In this document: in pieces, positions 34,561 to 47,335 of the stretch
Layout of the letters: each line of letters starts with the position of its first letter
Numbering within the stretch: position 1 is the first letter of the stretch
Origin: Haberlea rhodopensis
Taxonomy: Eukaryota > Streptophyta > Magnoliopsida > Lamiales > Gesneriaceae
Assembly: GCA_907163345.1 (NCBI GenBank)
Contig: CAJQUN010000957.1
Location: forward strand, 62,001 to 126,000
Reading direction: 5' to 3'
Length of the DNA: 64,000 bases
Notes under the pieces: model-generated
The model's database searches: none
What the model was told of the DNA's origin: nothing
Seen by the model: the letters and a program-made list of their open reading frames with translations, nothing else
Made by a program: the position numbers and the translations under genes

Positions 34561-37041
34561 GTACCGCTGGTGGACGATGGATACAGGTATTCCGCTATCT
34601 TGATAGCGATGAGGTATGGCGTATTACTTTTGTTAGCATTATTGTGGATACTACGTGTTGCTATATATGCCATGTGTTTGACGATGAGATTGTGGATGTC
34701 GTGTATTGACATGTACCGTCATACGTTTGACGATGTTAATTGGATGTCATATGTTGACAGGTACTGTCACGGGATGACAATGACATAGTGGATGTTCTAT
34801 GTAGATGTGTAGCGTCGTTTTGATGATTAATATATTTATGTTATGTATTAGGTTGTATGGTTTGAGTGCCGATGATGAGCACATGGTAGAGTATGGGTCA
34901 CTAGTTGACGAGACCTTTTGCCGAGCAGGTTTGCTCGGTGGAGTATTGGATGTATTGTACCGGTAAATGTACCACATCATGTTATAGAGGTACATATTTG
35001 TCGAGCAATGATACCCTTGGGTATGCTCGTTAGTTTGGCTAGGGCCAAGTGATTGGTGGTAAGAGTAGTCATTGAGGAAACTACTCGCTTGTGTTGTGAT
35101 GTAGGGTAGACATGGTTACACCCACCCTGAGGGTGTGGGATAAGTCTTAAAGGATTATGATTGCATCATAAATGAGCAAGGACACCGGGTTGTCCATTGT
35201 GCTTGGTATTTTAGAGATATGTTGGGCGATGACCCATTACTCTAACGGTTTGTACGGTATGGCATACCGAGATGGAACATATGGCTTGTTGGTGGGCTTG
35301 ATATGAGCCTATGGAGACAGCGCTTTGCTAGCCAGATATCGTAGTAATGATATAGTGTGATTGTTGGAGCCATTATACTACACGTTGGAACCGAGTTTGG
35401 TGAATCGTATGATGATACGATGAAGACTTTTGGCAGGCTTTTGATTGTCCCTTTGTAGTATGATGTTTGAGGCATGTGACACCCCATGAGAACGTTTATA
35501 CGTCTATTGTTTTGAGAGACTTGTCTGGGACAGCTCATAATGTTGGAGTACCAACAAGAGAATCATCAAGTCGTCGTTGACTCGATCTGGGGAATCCGTG
35601 TACTTGGGATGCAATGGGTGTTATTGTATCCAGTTTTTCCGAACGGTGGTTCGAGACTAGTGGATCTCGAGTTCGATAGCACTTTCCTTGTGGGGAAGGA
35701 GGTAGTATTATACCTATTAGGGAATCTTTGAAAGATTCGGTAAGTTGGTACGTGTAGTGTTGATTTTGGGAATCACGCCGTGTTGTTGATCGTTGATTAT
35801 CATTCTCCACTGCATGGGAATGACTCAGAATTGACAGTTGTGTTTGGGACTTAGGGGTATGTTGTAGATACCCGAGCCAAGTGCATTGAGTATGCATGTG
35901 ATGTCAGTGCTTAGGCAGGTATACCGGTGAGTGTACGGATGCCAGTTATTGATTCCCTTTTTTTTTGTCAAGCATATAGTTATACTATTTTTGGATGGTT
36001 AAATCTCTGATGAGAGATATGGAACACCTTGAGATTGGGAATCTCCATGGCAAGATAATTATGAGAAACAATCGTGAAGTTAGTTGACTCCCTGAGGAGG
36101 GATTATCTTGTGTGGGTTGAGGTATTTCCTTGTTGGTGTTTCCTTCGAGTTATGCGATAGCCTTCCCAATTTTGGATTGTTAAATCCTAGGATTATCAAG
36201 GGATGGCAGGAATTCGGATTGGTTGGGTGTCGCTGTCGATACAAGCGTTGAGGATGCCATGGGTTTATTGCACGTCCTTTCAGAATTTGAACTCTGTGGA
36301 GTCTCGATGGTTTATTTATGATCAGGACGTGATCCCTGGAATATCCGGAGGTGGACATCTTGTGAGATGTCTTTTGTGTGAATCTGTGGCCGTGAGTTGC
36401 CCAAATTGAGTTGCAATGATGCGACTGCTCATTTGATGGAAGAGGTTTGAAAGTGGAAACCAGGTTTGGTATGTGTACACCGTGGTATACTAGTGTTTTC
36501 CTCGTAACGATGTATGTTAGACATCGCGAGTCATGATAGAGACTTCATTGAATGATATCTACGATGGGATCGGGAGCGATTCGAATCCTTGCAGTTTCAG
36601 TTGACTAACTGCTTTTGGACTGTTAGCGTTGAGTTGTGCTGACGCTCTTTGACGTTATGATGGATTTGGAAGTCTATTCCACTCCAGAGTTTGACACGAG
36701 GTCAACGTTCTCACGGTTGAGGTGTCATTCAGGATGTGTTCTTACTAGTTGTATTAGAACTAAGGTGACTGTCCGATCTACGGTCGTAAGTATTGGTTGT
36801 TTTGCAGTCATGAGGGGCTGACTTTTGGAATGAACCGCATCGAGGTACGTTTTGCCTCTTGAGTGATGTGTTGGTTTTGGTATGTCGCACTGTTTCAGAG
36901 TTTGATGTGAGGTAAGTATCCTCGCGTTTTTTTTTAAGACGATTCTGATATGGTCAAGAATCGAGGTTATCGCTTCATGTTGTTGTGTAGCCCGGGTGTT
37001 ACGTGATACACCGGTGCTAATTTCGAGGACGGAATTCTTTT
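34561..37041 (+). other. Element E internal region, no coding capacity seen
   Basis: No domain is recognisable in six frames. Open frames are short and unlike gag or pol. The segment ends with TTCGAGGACGGAATTCTTT and the purine-rich TAGTGGGGGATA just before the 3' LTR; chromovirus F has a similar TTTCGAGGACGAAATCTTA-type sequence before its PPT. Confidence 0.7.
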
Positions 37042-37053
37042 AGTGGGGGATAT

Positions 37054-39546
37054 TGTGATGACCAGAGATTATGGATGTTAATCCCGGAGTGTTAATAACC
37101 CCTAAAGTTGTTTTACGTGGCGACTTGGAGTTTAATCGCGGTGTTGGGCCTTCTGGGCTCATTTATTTGGGTAGTTGGGATTGTTGGATCCCGAGGTTGA
37201 GATTGTATTCTCATTACGGTGAAAAATCTAAGAGTTAGGTTTTTAGTGTGACTCGGAATCTCGGGTGCTTTGTGTGAGCACCGGTATGGGGTTTTTGAGT
37301 TAGAGAGAGAGTTTTTGAAAACAGATGATTTTTATGAATCATGATGTATTTGTGGGGCTATTAGTATTTGGGGTATTTTTGCTATAAATACCATTTGAAC
37401 CCGAGATTTGAATTATCGGAACCATTTCCTCACCTTGCTTCTCTCTCCCCGCGTCCGCGAGTTTCCTGATCCCCTTTGACCCCCGCGCACAAACGCGCTT
37501 CGCCCGCCGCCGTCCGGCCGCCGTTCGGCGCGTCCGACCCGCCGCCGACTTCTTCTCGTCCAGGCGCTCCTTTCTACACCATCAATTCGAAGTTTGGTCG
37601 CGATTTGAGTTCGGATTTTACAGGAAAGCGCCGATCCCAAATTTTCTAGGGTTCTTCTATTTTCGTCCAATTTCCTTCCGATCTTCGTATGGGTAACCTT
37701 CCTTACCCCTTTTTCGTCCCTCTCATGTTATTCCCTGCTAAATTTGGTGGTATTGTGTTCTAATTTAAGGATTTGTGTTCGAATTTGTGGATTTTTGGTT
37801 CGAATTTCATGATGTTTGAGGGGTTTGAGTTCGAAATTTGGGGGTTTTTGGCAGGAGATGATGATTCTTGTTGTTGATCGATTAATTCATGTTTAGATGA
37901 ATTATGGTGTTTAGTTTGGGTTCGATTTGTGTTGTGAAGGTTCGAAAAATTTTTGGGGAGCTCTTGAGCAATTTTCGTTGATGTCTCATTCGATTTTCCC
38001 TCCCTGCATGTACTCTACCCCGGGTCCTTGAAATGGTTAATTGTCGTGTGTTGACAATATTTTGAGGGTTATGAGTGTGCTTGAGCATGGGTTGCATGTT
38101 CGTAAATAATTGTGAATTGTTTATCGTGTTAGCACATCGTTCCTCGGGGCATGGAACTCGAGCAAGGTTTGGCTCGGACTTCGGAGATTTAAGGTACGTG
38201 CGACGTACGAGCATTACTTTATATAAGAGCATTTGTGAAATGCATAATGTGTTTTAGTTGCATTAGATGGTTGTGGGTATGGCTATATATATATATGTGT
38301 CGATATGACTATGGAACGACCTAGTCTTGACATCGCTGCCACAAGTGTGCGTAGTACTAGAGTAGTAAGACCTTATAAGAGATATGTGGTACTGGGTTTA
38401 TATGACTATTGTAGGGCATTTGAGATGCCTAAGAATGATCATGGAATCATGTATTCATTATAAGACATGTGAGATGTCTAAGTATAATGGAGAATTTGTA
38501 AAACAAATGCTAGGCATTTGAGCTATCTGTGATTGGTAGCAAAGTTGAAAATCAGTATTAGATATCGAGATATCTATATTTGTATGTATAATGAAATTGG
38601 AATCATTAATTATTGATACTTGAGATCAGGCATGCTATGAGTTAAATCAATGTGTTGATTTACTGATTTTTGAGATTTGATGAGTTTGATGATTGTGAGA
38701 ACAGGGACAACACACGGAATCCCGGATGAGGACGTTGCCATCCAGGGAGTATCATTTAAAATTCATTGGTATTTACTTTTGTTGTAAATTATGAATTTCA
38801 TTATTGTGATTATGGGACTTTGTGTATTGGTATGCTCACCCCGTTGGGGGCTGTCTCTGTTGGGGCAGGTGAACAGGTACATCGATGGCTGTGGAGCTGA
38901 GCTCGAGCTGTTGATTGGATGTACTCCCAGGATCGTGGTACCAGGGCTTGATGGAGCACGGTATCGTATAGAGTACTAATATACACCCAAAGGTTATATA
39001 CATATTTATGATGCTCGCATGTGAGCACGGTTATACTTGTATATGGGTTGTATATATAGGCATGAGCCTTTCTCTCTTTCATTTTATGTTGCATGCAATT
39101 AAGAGTAGAATTGCTAATGATATGAGAGTCATGGGTGTATTATGTGGGTGTTGAAACCCATTTATGTTGTCTTATGTGTGGTGTCTTCCCTGGCTGGGAA
39201 TTTACTTAGCGTTGCTGTGTTCTGTTGAGTATGTGTTTTCCCTGGCCGGGAACTATATATTGTGATGCGCTTTTATTTCGGGATGGCTCTATTTATGGGG
39301 AGACTCTGCCCAAATTTTTATAAAAGTCTACCATGTGAAAAGTGGTGTAAAGGGGATGGAAATGGGCGGAATCTATGAGTCCAATTGTGGGTAGAGATGA
39401 TCTTAATGTTGAATATTAAAGAAATTTTGTAATTGCCATTCAATGGTAAAGTATCATCTGTGTTTCCCGATTGATTTTATTGAAAGCATGTGCCACACAT
39501 AATGATTAATACACCAATCAAGGGTTAAGGGCTTGGGGTCCTTACA
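37054..39546 (+). repeat. Element E 3' LTR
   Basis: 2493 bp, very close to the 5' LTR; TATAAATA at 37383-37390. The PPT AGTGGGGGATA directly precedes it (about 37042-37052). Confidence 0.9.
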
Positions 39547-40456
39547 CACGTACATCACAAAGCAACACAGCGAGAGACGGAGTTACGGATCAACGACGCA
39601 AATCAACATCGCTAGTTTATGCGTATTTCTAAACTTTGTTTGTTTCTATGTAATTTCTTTATGCTTTTGATGTTGAAAACACAATTTTGCATTTGATTTT
39701 GAATATGTTTCTAGGCTAAGTTTGTTATCAAGACTTAGGGGATCCCATGTTTTGAACCCATGATTTAATTTGAATGTTTTGATTGACTCTTATATATTTA
39801 AGTGCATAGATCATTGTTCTTCATGCTTATAAGGGTTTGGCATCCTTGAATGATATTAAATTACAATTGAGATCGAGAGATAAATTGTGATTCGATAGTG
39901 ATTTATGCCGTGGATTTCATACTGATATCGAGAGATGAAGTCAAATACACGTGTGATAGCTATAGATATCTAGTAATCGAAAGCTAAAAGTTTTCACGGA
40001 TCTTAATACAATATTGTGTTGTTAAATAAGTACACGAGAGTGACTTACTGCAATTTGATATTAGGTTTAATATAACTCGAGAGAGTATATTAGATAAATT
40101 TGGAAAACTCGTCACCTTAGAACGTTTGAATTTAATTCTTAACTATTGGCGAATTGTGGGGGATTGCATGGGTGAACCGAAAGTCTTGATAATTGTCTCT
40201 ATTGATTTTATTCTCATTCACCATTGTTTGTTTGGGTTACATATTGAGTTATTTTGTCACTTTAGTTAATTAATCACAACCTTTTTTCGTAGGCTAAATA
40301 TAGTTAAACTAGTGGAGTTTGGTACTTATTTCCTAGTCCTCGTGGGTTCGACACTCATACTTATATTATCATTATACTAAAACTTGACACCGTGCACTTG
40401 CGGTATAAAATCGCTACACTGGAATTAATTGTTTAAAATAAAAGCGATCAAGTTTT

Positions 40457-40474
40457 TGGCGCCGTTGCCGGGGA
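40457..40474 (+). other. Element H primer-binding site (tRNA-Asp)
   Basis: TGGCGCCGTTGCCGGGGA, 18 bases identical to the sites of A and (in complement) B, 6 bases after the LTR. Confidence 0.95.
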
Positions 40475-40582
40475 CTAGTTTTAATAATATCAAACGAGAT
40501 TAGTTGACTGTCGTTTAATCATTCATTTTTCTTTTTTTTCCATTCTCTCTGCTCTTCTACTGTTTGTGTTCTTTTTGGTTGA

Positions 40583-41538
40583 TTGTTACAGGTTGTTATC
40601 TCTTGGTGCATGCTAAGGAGTAGCAACCCTACACTTGATCCCTTTGATCCCGAGATTGAACGCACTTGTCAAAGGAGGCTAAGGCAAGCAAGAACACACA
40701 TGGCTAATACCGATGAGATTCCGGTACCACCAGTTGCAAGATCACTCATGGACTATGCCCACCCTGCATTCCATGGATCACTGTCGAGTATCACGAGACC
40801 AACCATACAGGCTAACAATTTTGAGATCAAGCCTGCTATCATACAGATGATCCAACATTTGGTCCAGTTTGGGGGAGCAGCTACTGACGATCCAAATGCC
40901 CATATCTCCAACTTCTTGGAGATTTGTGATACATTCAAGCATAATGGTGTTACTGACGACGCCATCAGGTTACATTTGTTTCCCTTTTCTTTACGAGATA
41001 AAGCTAAATCTTGGTTACAATCGTTGACTGCAGGGTCTATTACCACGTGGGATGGAATGGCACAGTTGTTCTTGTCAAAATTCTTTCACCATCCAAGATG
41101 CGGAATGATATCACAACCTTTGTCCAATATGATCCAGAGACACTGTATGAGGCTTGAGAGCACTTCAAAGATCTACTGCGGAGATGCCCACATCATGGCC
41201 TCCCTATATGGCTGCAGGTACAAACATTTTATAACGGTTTATTTTCTGATAATCGTTCTATGATTGATGCAGCATCAGGAGGAACTATGATGAGGAAGAC
41301 GTCGGAGGAGGCTTATATGCTATTGGAGGAGATGGCTGCTAATAGCTGTCAATGGCAGTCTGAAAGAAACGTGCCAAAGAAGCAAGTCGGATTGCATCAA
41401 GTGAGTGAAGTCACTGCCCTAGCTGCCAAGATGGAAGCGCTTAACAAGAAGATCGATAGTTTGAGCATGCATGCAATGCAAGTTCAAACTGTTACATGCG
41501 AGCTTTGCCAAGGAGGACATCCGAGCACTGAATGCTAA
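40583..41538 (+). pseudogene. gag: Element H gag (broken)
   Basis: Starts in the frame containing DPFDPEIERTCQRRLRQA and PTIQANNFEIKPAIIQMIQH, then FLEICDTFKHNGVTDDAIRL. A small deletion near 41090 shifts the frame; past it PETLYEA is followed by a stop where W is expected, and the frame resumes at MIDAASGGTMMRKTSEEAYM (41260) through the knuckle-like CELCQGGHPSTEC, which ends in TAA where A has CAG. Nonsense changes fit C-to-T mutation. Homologous to the intact gag of A. Confidence 0.9.
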
Positions 41539-41681
41539 GTAGGTAACCTTTCGTTACAACTAATGAAGCTGTTAATTTTGTAGAGAACCGACCACCACAG
41601 ACCTACCCCTACCCAAATACATACAATACTGGGCCGAGGAACTATATCCAACCACCACCGGGGTATGCACCAAAGCCAAGC

Positions 41682-42653
41682 ATGGAGGAGATCTTAACCA
41701 AGTTCATATCGTCAGCTGAAACAAGGATGAACAATCATGAGGCGTCGATAAGGAACTTGGAAGTCCAAGTGGGACAGTTAGCAAAGATCGTAGCTGGACG
41801 AGCACAAGGAGCACTTCCTAGTGACACCGAGACAAATCCTAGGGAGCAAGTCCATGCTATCCTGTTGAGGAGTGGAAATGAGGTCGCTGAGAAGAAGGAT
41901 GTATAAGTTGAGTTAAAAGGCGAGGCTGACATCAAGCAAGAAGAGGGACAAACACGCAACAAAGATAAGTCTACTAAGACCCCTACACCCATCACACCTG
42001 CTAAGGTAGATATCACACCCCCATTCCCCGTTGCATATAAGAGAGCAAAAATAGATGCTAGGTTTGCTAAGTTTTTAGAATTGATAAAGAATCTCCATAT
42101 TGGGATGCCTTTCAATGATGTTATTCGGCACATGCCGAATTATGCTAAGTTTTTAAAGGAGATTCTGTCAAAAAAGCGGAAACTGGGAGAGCATGAGATG
42201 ATAAACTTAACTGATGAGTGTTCTGCTGTCATTCAAAATGATTCACCTCCAAAGTTAAAGGATCCAGAGAGTTTCACTATACCTTGCAAAATAAATTCTA
42301 AATCTTTTAATAAATTTTTATGTGATTTGGGGTCAAGTGTCAATTTAATGCCTTTGTCTGTGTACAGGAAGCTGGGCTTAGGAGAGCTCAAAGTGATCAA
42401 TGTTTCACTGCAGATGGCGGACAAGTTCATCAAGTACCCTCATGGGATAGTGGAGGATGTACCAGTCAAGGTTGATAAATTCACCATTTTGGTGGATTTT
42501 ATCGTGTTGGACATAACTGAAGATGCAGACATGCCTCTGATTCTAGGGAGACCATTCCTATCCACTGGAAGGCCATTGATTGATGTCCAAGAAATGAAGT
42601 TGATCCTCCGAGTAGGGGGGGTCAAGTTGTTTTTCATATGTTCAAAGCATTGA
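41682..42653 (+). pseudogene. Element H gag C-terminus and aspartic protease
   Basis: Gag end NLEVQVGQLAKIVAGRAQGA (41682-41906, stop), then the linker and protease domain at 42081-42653: RAKIDARFAKF and NLHIGMPFNDVIRHMPNYAK, the active site LCDLGSSVNLMPLS with its catalytic Asp kept, and the C-terminal DITEDADMPLILGRPFL. The fold resembles Athila proteases. It is followed by GGVKLFFICSKH and a stop where the RT would be expected. Confidence 0.85.
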
Positions 42654-42769
42654 ACACTACACGCACTGAGCATCGATGTTGTAATATCAAAATAATTGAT
42701 ACATTATCTAGTGATGCGATGCAGGTTAAGAGCGAGAAGAAGGTGGAGGTCCCATCTAATGGCCATCAA

Positions 42770-43009
42770 AGAGGAGGTAAATACCGTGAAGGTGACTTAG
42801 TTCAAATGAATAGGAAAAAGATGTGACTCTTTCCATGGAAGTTTGACGCACCATGGGCTGGACCGTTCAAAGTTGTCGATGTTCTACCATTCGATGCCTT
42901 CAAACTGAGAGATAACCAAGGGGCACTATTTACTGTGAAAGAGAAGTGGTTACGACATTACCACAAGGATGACGGAAAATCATCCCCCACTGGTCGTGGT
43001 GGTACTTGA
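42770..43009 (+). pseudogene. Element H integrase C-terminal remnant
   Basis: The frame reads KYREGDLVQMNRKKM, a stop at about 42825, FPWKFDAPWAGPFKVVDVLP, FTVKEKWLRHYHKDDG and a stop at about 43009. This is the GPF/Y-type end of an Athila integrase. It abuts protease-downstream sequence near 42770, so RT, RNase H and the integrase core have been deleted. Confidence 0.85.
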
Positions 43010-44147
43010 GCTTACATGGTAAAAAGTCCAGCTTGGGACTATAAATCAAGAACTTTTTCTTGTCTTTTTGCTTTGTTTTTGCTTTGCTTTTGGGTTTGTT
43101 TTGGTTTGCTTTTGTTTTGTTTTTTATTTTGGTGAGATTCCATGCGTGTGGTGTTATGTTCCATTACTTTGCCCCATGAGCTAACGAGGAATTGGACAAC
43201 GGTCACTGAGGGTCGTTGTCAAAGGTAAATGCTTTGTCTCATTTTCCATGCCTAGTACATTGAGGACAATGCATGAATTAACTTTGGGGGAGTGTATTAC
43301 TGTGTCATGTTTTTTCTGTGGAATTAGATCGTTTCTTGAGCACCAATAAACATTTTTTCTTGAAAATGAGTTCAATTAGTAAGATAAGAATGAATCATAG
43401 TAGTGGTCTCTATTCCATGATGATCATTATGCATGTCAACTTGAGTTTTGATGATTGTAAGATTGTTTGAGTCATAATCTTATGAATTGCTTTTGGAGTA
43501 GTAATAATCTTTGTGAACTTGATGAATTGTTTTGAGAATCTTAGAGTACTTTAGAAACTATTTGATGATGACACTTTGAGGCGAAATTTTATAGTTATGA
43601 ACTTGACTTGGAAATTATTTAGGCGATCTTTGGACCGTTTGAGCCTTTCAAGCTTGCCGTGATATATATCAATCTCTAGTGTCCCATTTTGAGCCTAATT
43701 GCAAAAGAATGGTGTATGTTGAACATACTATTAGCCCCCATTCAACATTTTTTTTGGCAAATAATTATACCCACCTATATGAGCCTAAATTGAAAGAATT
43801 CATCATTACCTAAAGGGAGTATAATGAATCTCATTAGATGCACATAAATTGCTATATTTTGATGAGCTTATTATTGAAAAAAATTATGAATGAGAAAAGA
43901 AAAATATAGATAAAGCCTTGAAAAAAAATTATCTAAGTAAGACCCAAAGTGGCCAAGGCTAAAAGAAAAAGAAGAGAATCTCAATTTTGTGCTAAAAATA
44001 TGAACATTACATGCTTATACTCTCTTCTTTGTTCTATTCTATCTTTTCTTTGAAGCCAACATCTAGGCCTAACATTACAAGCTTTAAAAGACCTATTGAT
44101 CCAAGTCTAGTGAGTGACTATATTAGTGGAGAAGTATTTGAAAATAG
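43010..44147 (+). other. Element H 3' non-coding domain, first part
   Basis: No gene. The polypurine-like motif ACTTTGGGGGAG is at 43281-43292 after CATTGAGGACAATGCATG. The conserved block with TTTGAGGCGAAATTTTA and TTTGGACCGTTTGAGCC is at 43573-43650. The domain is interrupted by MULE G and resumes at 50365. Confidence 0.75.
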
Positions 44148-44157
44148 GACTATGGGG

Positions 44158-44395
44158 GGGTTTTTTATTAAATTAATCGAAAAAAATAAAACATTTAACA
44201 AAATATCTGAATTTGAAAATCATTTTTAAAATGACCCAAAACGCCATCTCAGATGGCGCCTTCAGGTGAAGGCGCCATCTGCGATGGCGTCTTCTGTAGC
44301 TGATAAAAAAAATAATTGAAGGCGCCATCTTGGATGGCGCCTTCGGATAAAAAATTAATTTTTTTTATGAAGGCGCCATCTTGGATGGAGCCTTC
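44158..44395 (+). repeat. MULE G left terminal inverted repeat
   Basis: Begins GGGTTTTTTATTAAATTAAT. The outer 80 bp matches the right TIR with few differences; the inner part has four palindromes built on GGCGCC (44242-44258, 44270-44289, 44318-44345, 44369-44395), such as GAAGGCGCCATC followed by GATGGCGCCTTC. Confidence 0.95.
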
Positions 44396-44400
44396 TCGGG

Positions 44401-44408
44401 TATAAATA
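44401..44408 (+). promoter_or_regulatory. TATA box of MULE G transposase gene
   Basis: TATAAATA sits 5 bp inside the left TIR. A 5' UTR intron follows: donor GT at 44539-44540 and acceptor AG at 44621-44622, just before the ATG at 44625. Confidence 0.8.
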
Positions 44409-44624
44409 CCCTGCCCGAGCCCTTCATTTTTTCATACCGAAGCGAAAATCACATATCATCATAGTTTCTTATCTTATTTTTATCGTCAAAATTGTTCAAT
44501 CTCCAATCTCAATTAACCACTCTCGAAGTATTTTTCAGGTAAAAATGTTGTTATATTATTGTTTTTATCATATGGATTTTATAAATTTATTAATTATTTG
44601 TAATATTTTATAAATTTTTCAGAT

Positions 44625-47120
44625 ATGTCAATTCAAATATTATTATATTGTGGAGGTAATATATTACAGGATTTGGATACCATTAGATATGATCGTGGTC
44701 CAATAAGAGTTACCACAATATCTCGCACAATTAATTTTATGCAGTTGTTGACCGAAATATATAATATCACGGGCATCGATGGCAACCAGTTTCTTCTGAA
44801 AATACATGTAAGACATATGTTTAGAGATTTTGCCGGGGTACGACAGACAATTTTGCCAATCGATAATGATTATAATTTAGCATGGCTATTGGATTCAGAA
44901 CAAGGTCTTAGTTGCTTGGAACTTTACATAGAAACGGAACAAAGAAACTATGATTATATTCCAGAAAATGTAGATTGTTTGCCTGTAGTTGCAGAACGAC
45001 CGACTGTCTCCGGTAGACACCACGATGACGATCCAATAGATGCTGATGTTATTGCTCCTGAGCCACTAGCAGACAGTTTCGCTGAATTGGGAAATGATAT
45101 TCAGTCAGAACCAGATGATATTCCGTCCGAGGATGATGCTGATGACGATGAGGTTGACATTTGTGTCATGTCAGAAACAATTGCAGATGAAGATGAAGGG
45201 GTCCCAATCACCCAGGAAGTGTCAGTTAATGTACCGGAGACAACCACGACAACTAGTCATGTCCTTTATCCAACAATTCCATTCTTCTCAATGACACATC
45301 CTGAAGTATTTGCAGACTCAGTAGACATTCCAACAGGTAAATGGGGTAGTTATTACGATTACTCCAAAGGGGATCTGCATGTAGATATGGTCTTCAAAAA
45401 TAAAGCACATCTGCAGGCAGCTGTGAAGGATTACTCTGTACGTGTTGCAAAACGAGAGTACCGCGTTGTGAAAAGTACAAAAACATTGTGGAAAGTTGTG
45501 TGCAAACACAGTACAGAAGATGCACCTTGTAGATGGTACATGCGCGCCTCGTTGAAGAAGAAAGTTGGATTATTCAAAATAAACAAATATGGAGGTTCTC
45601 ACACCTGCCTTTTGAGTGAGCTGTCTATCGATCATGCAAATTTGGACAAAAACATGATTGCTAGCTTGTTAGTGGGAATTGTTCGGCGTGATCCAGCTTT
45701 CGAGATAAAGTATGTAATTCAAACAGTCAAAGACAAATATGGATTTGAGATCTCTTATGCAAAAGGATGGTTTAGTTTGTGACGTGCTGTTGAGAATGTG
45801 TATGGGACATGGGAGAGCTCCGTTCAGAAACTGCCTTACTATACGGGAGCTTTGCAAAAATGGAATCCTGGCACCGTCATTGAGTGGGTTCACCTTGACA
45901 ATGCCAGACCAAGAGAGAAGACATTGAATTACGTGTTCTGGGCCTTCCGACCATGTGTAGAAGGATTTCAACATTGCCGCCGGGTAATAAGCGTGGATGG
46001 AACACATCTATATACGAAATATCAACATAAGATGTTGATTGCCGTGACAATGGACGCTAATAATCAAGTGTTACCTTTGGCATTTGCAATTGTTGACGAA
46101 GAAAAGTTTCTGTCATGGAGATGGTTTTTGGAGATGATAAGCCAGCATATTGTGAGAAGATCTGAGGGTGGTGCATGTTTGATTTCTGACCGTCATCCGG
46201 GCCTCATTGCAGCAGCCGATTGTATTCCTGACTTCAAATCACCGCGTGGAGTACATCGATTTTGTTTGAGACATGTTTGCTCAAACTTTAATAGTCGTTT
46301 CAAATCCGTTCATTTGAAAGACTTATGTTGGAGAGCGGGATCAGAAAATCAACTCACAAAATTTGATCGCACAATGGAAGAGATAAAACTTATAGAGCCA
46401 AGGGCTTTTGATTACTTGAGTCGTATCGATAAGTGTCAATGGTCTCTTGCTCATGACGGAGGCTGGCGTTGTGGTATCATGACCACAAATATGTCAGAAT
46501 GCATAAATGGAGTTTTGAAAGGTGCTCGCCGGCTTCCAATCACCGCCATTGTGCAATTAACTTTTGATCGTTGTGTACTATATTTTGTCGAACGGATTAA
46601 GAAGATGGAGCGAATGATTGAAAATAATCAAGAATGGCCAGATTCTGTGTTGGAAAGATATGGTCGTGCCGACTATCATTCCATCCATCATGATGTCCAG
46701 ATGTTCGATCGTAGACACCTTACAGCTTCTGTTATCACAAGAGTACGACCAGGACGTGGGGGTAACACCCATATTGTGCATCTAAAATCAGGAGAATGTT
46801 CTTGTGGAAAATGGAAAGAGTTCAGAATACCTTGCTCACATGTGATCCAAGTTTGTCGAAAGTATGGCCTAAATGCAAAAACATTTGTCAAGGCATATTA
46901 CAATATGAATGAATATTGGAGCACATATCAAGGGCAGTTCGAACCAATATGGGGGAGGAGTATTGGGACACCCCATCTTTTGAGTTGTACCATAACTCCA
47001 CTCTGCGAAAAACCAGAAGAGTGGGTCGAGATCGAACAACGCGCATTCAGAATGAGATGGACTGGCCAGAAGCCCGTGCAAGACGACAAATGGCTTCATC
47101 TTCTCGAAATCAATAAATAA
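44625..47120 (+). pseudogene. MULE transposase (mudrA-like) with one in-frame TGA
   Basis: Transposase of the Mutator superfamily. Part 1 (aa 1-385, 44625-45782): an N-terminal globular region, an acidic linker (aa 120-195), and a MuDR-type DNA-binding domain with a C-C-H-C zinc pattern (VVCKHSTEDAPCRW, then YGGSHTC). Translation then meets TGA at 45780-45782, after KGWFSL. Part 2 (open to 47120, same frame) has the MULE catalytic domain. Numbered from the ATG at 45798, the acidic triad is D67 (SVDGTHL), D131 (ISDRHPG) and E234 (NMSECING), with CLRHV between; the SWIM zinc finger is CSCGKWKEFRIPCSH (334-348). A single base change accounts for the stop. Possible read-through is not excluded, but nonsense is simpler. 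Confidence 0.9.
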
Positions 47121-47289
47121 TTTTATGTGTAATTTATTGTAAATTTATTTTGTAAATGATTTTACGTTATTGTGAAAATTGGTTGTTTGTCTATCACACT
47201 ATTTTAGTATATGTTCAATTGCTCACAAAACAACATTGTTCAATATGTCAAAAAAATATCAGATATCTACAAAAGAAAGACAACAAATA

Positions 47290-47293
47290 TCAT

Positions 47294-47335
<42 letters not shown>

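Larger units (their letters stand above)
30462..39546 (+). mobile_element. Element E: large non-coding LTR retrotransposon derivative
   Basis: LTRs of about 2490 bp flank a 4.1-kb internal region, with the 5-bp duplication CACGT (30457-30461, 39547-39551). It has an initiator-Met-tRNA primer site and a PPT but no gag, protease, RT or integrase motif in any frame. This matches the LARD class, dependent on a partner for enzymes. The LTRs are similar to solo LTR D, and the primer site matches that of chromovirus F, so a Tekay/Del-type partner is inferred. Confidence 0.9.
29576..40450 (+). repeat. Element H 5' LTR, split by element E
   Basis: Two pieces, 29576-30461 and 39547-40450, about 1785 bp when the E insertion and duplicated CACGT are discounted. 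The start is TGATAAGTTGATTTTTAAAC and the end is GCGATCA before the primer site. It carries three module pairs (29799-29935) and gatcgagagat motifs (39866-39935). Confidence 0.9.

Noticed and set aside
35000..36900. Degenerate pol in the E internal region
   Set aside because: No RT, protease or integrase motif found in any frame; only short unrelated open frames.
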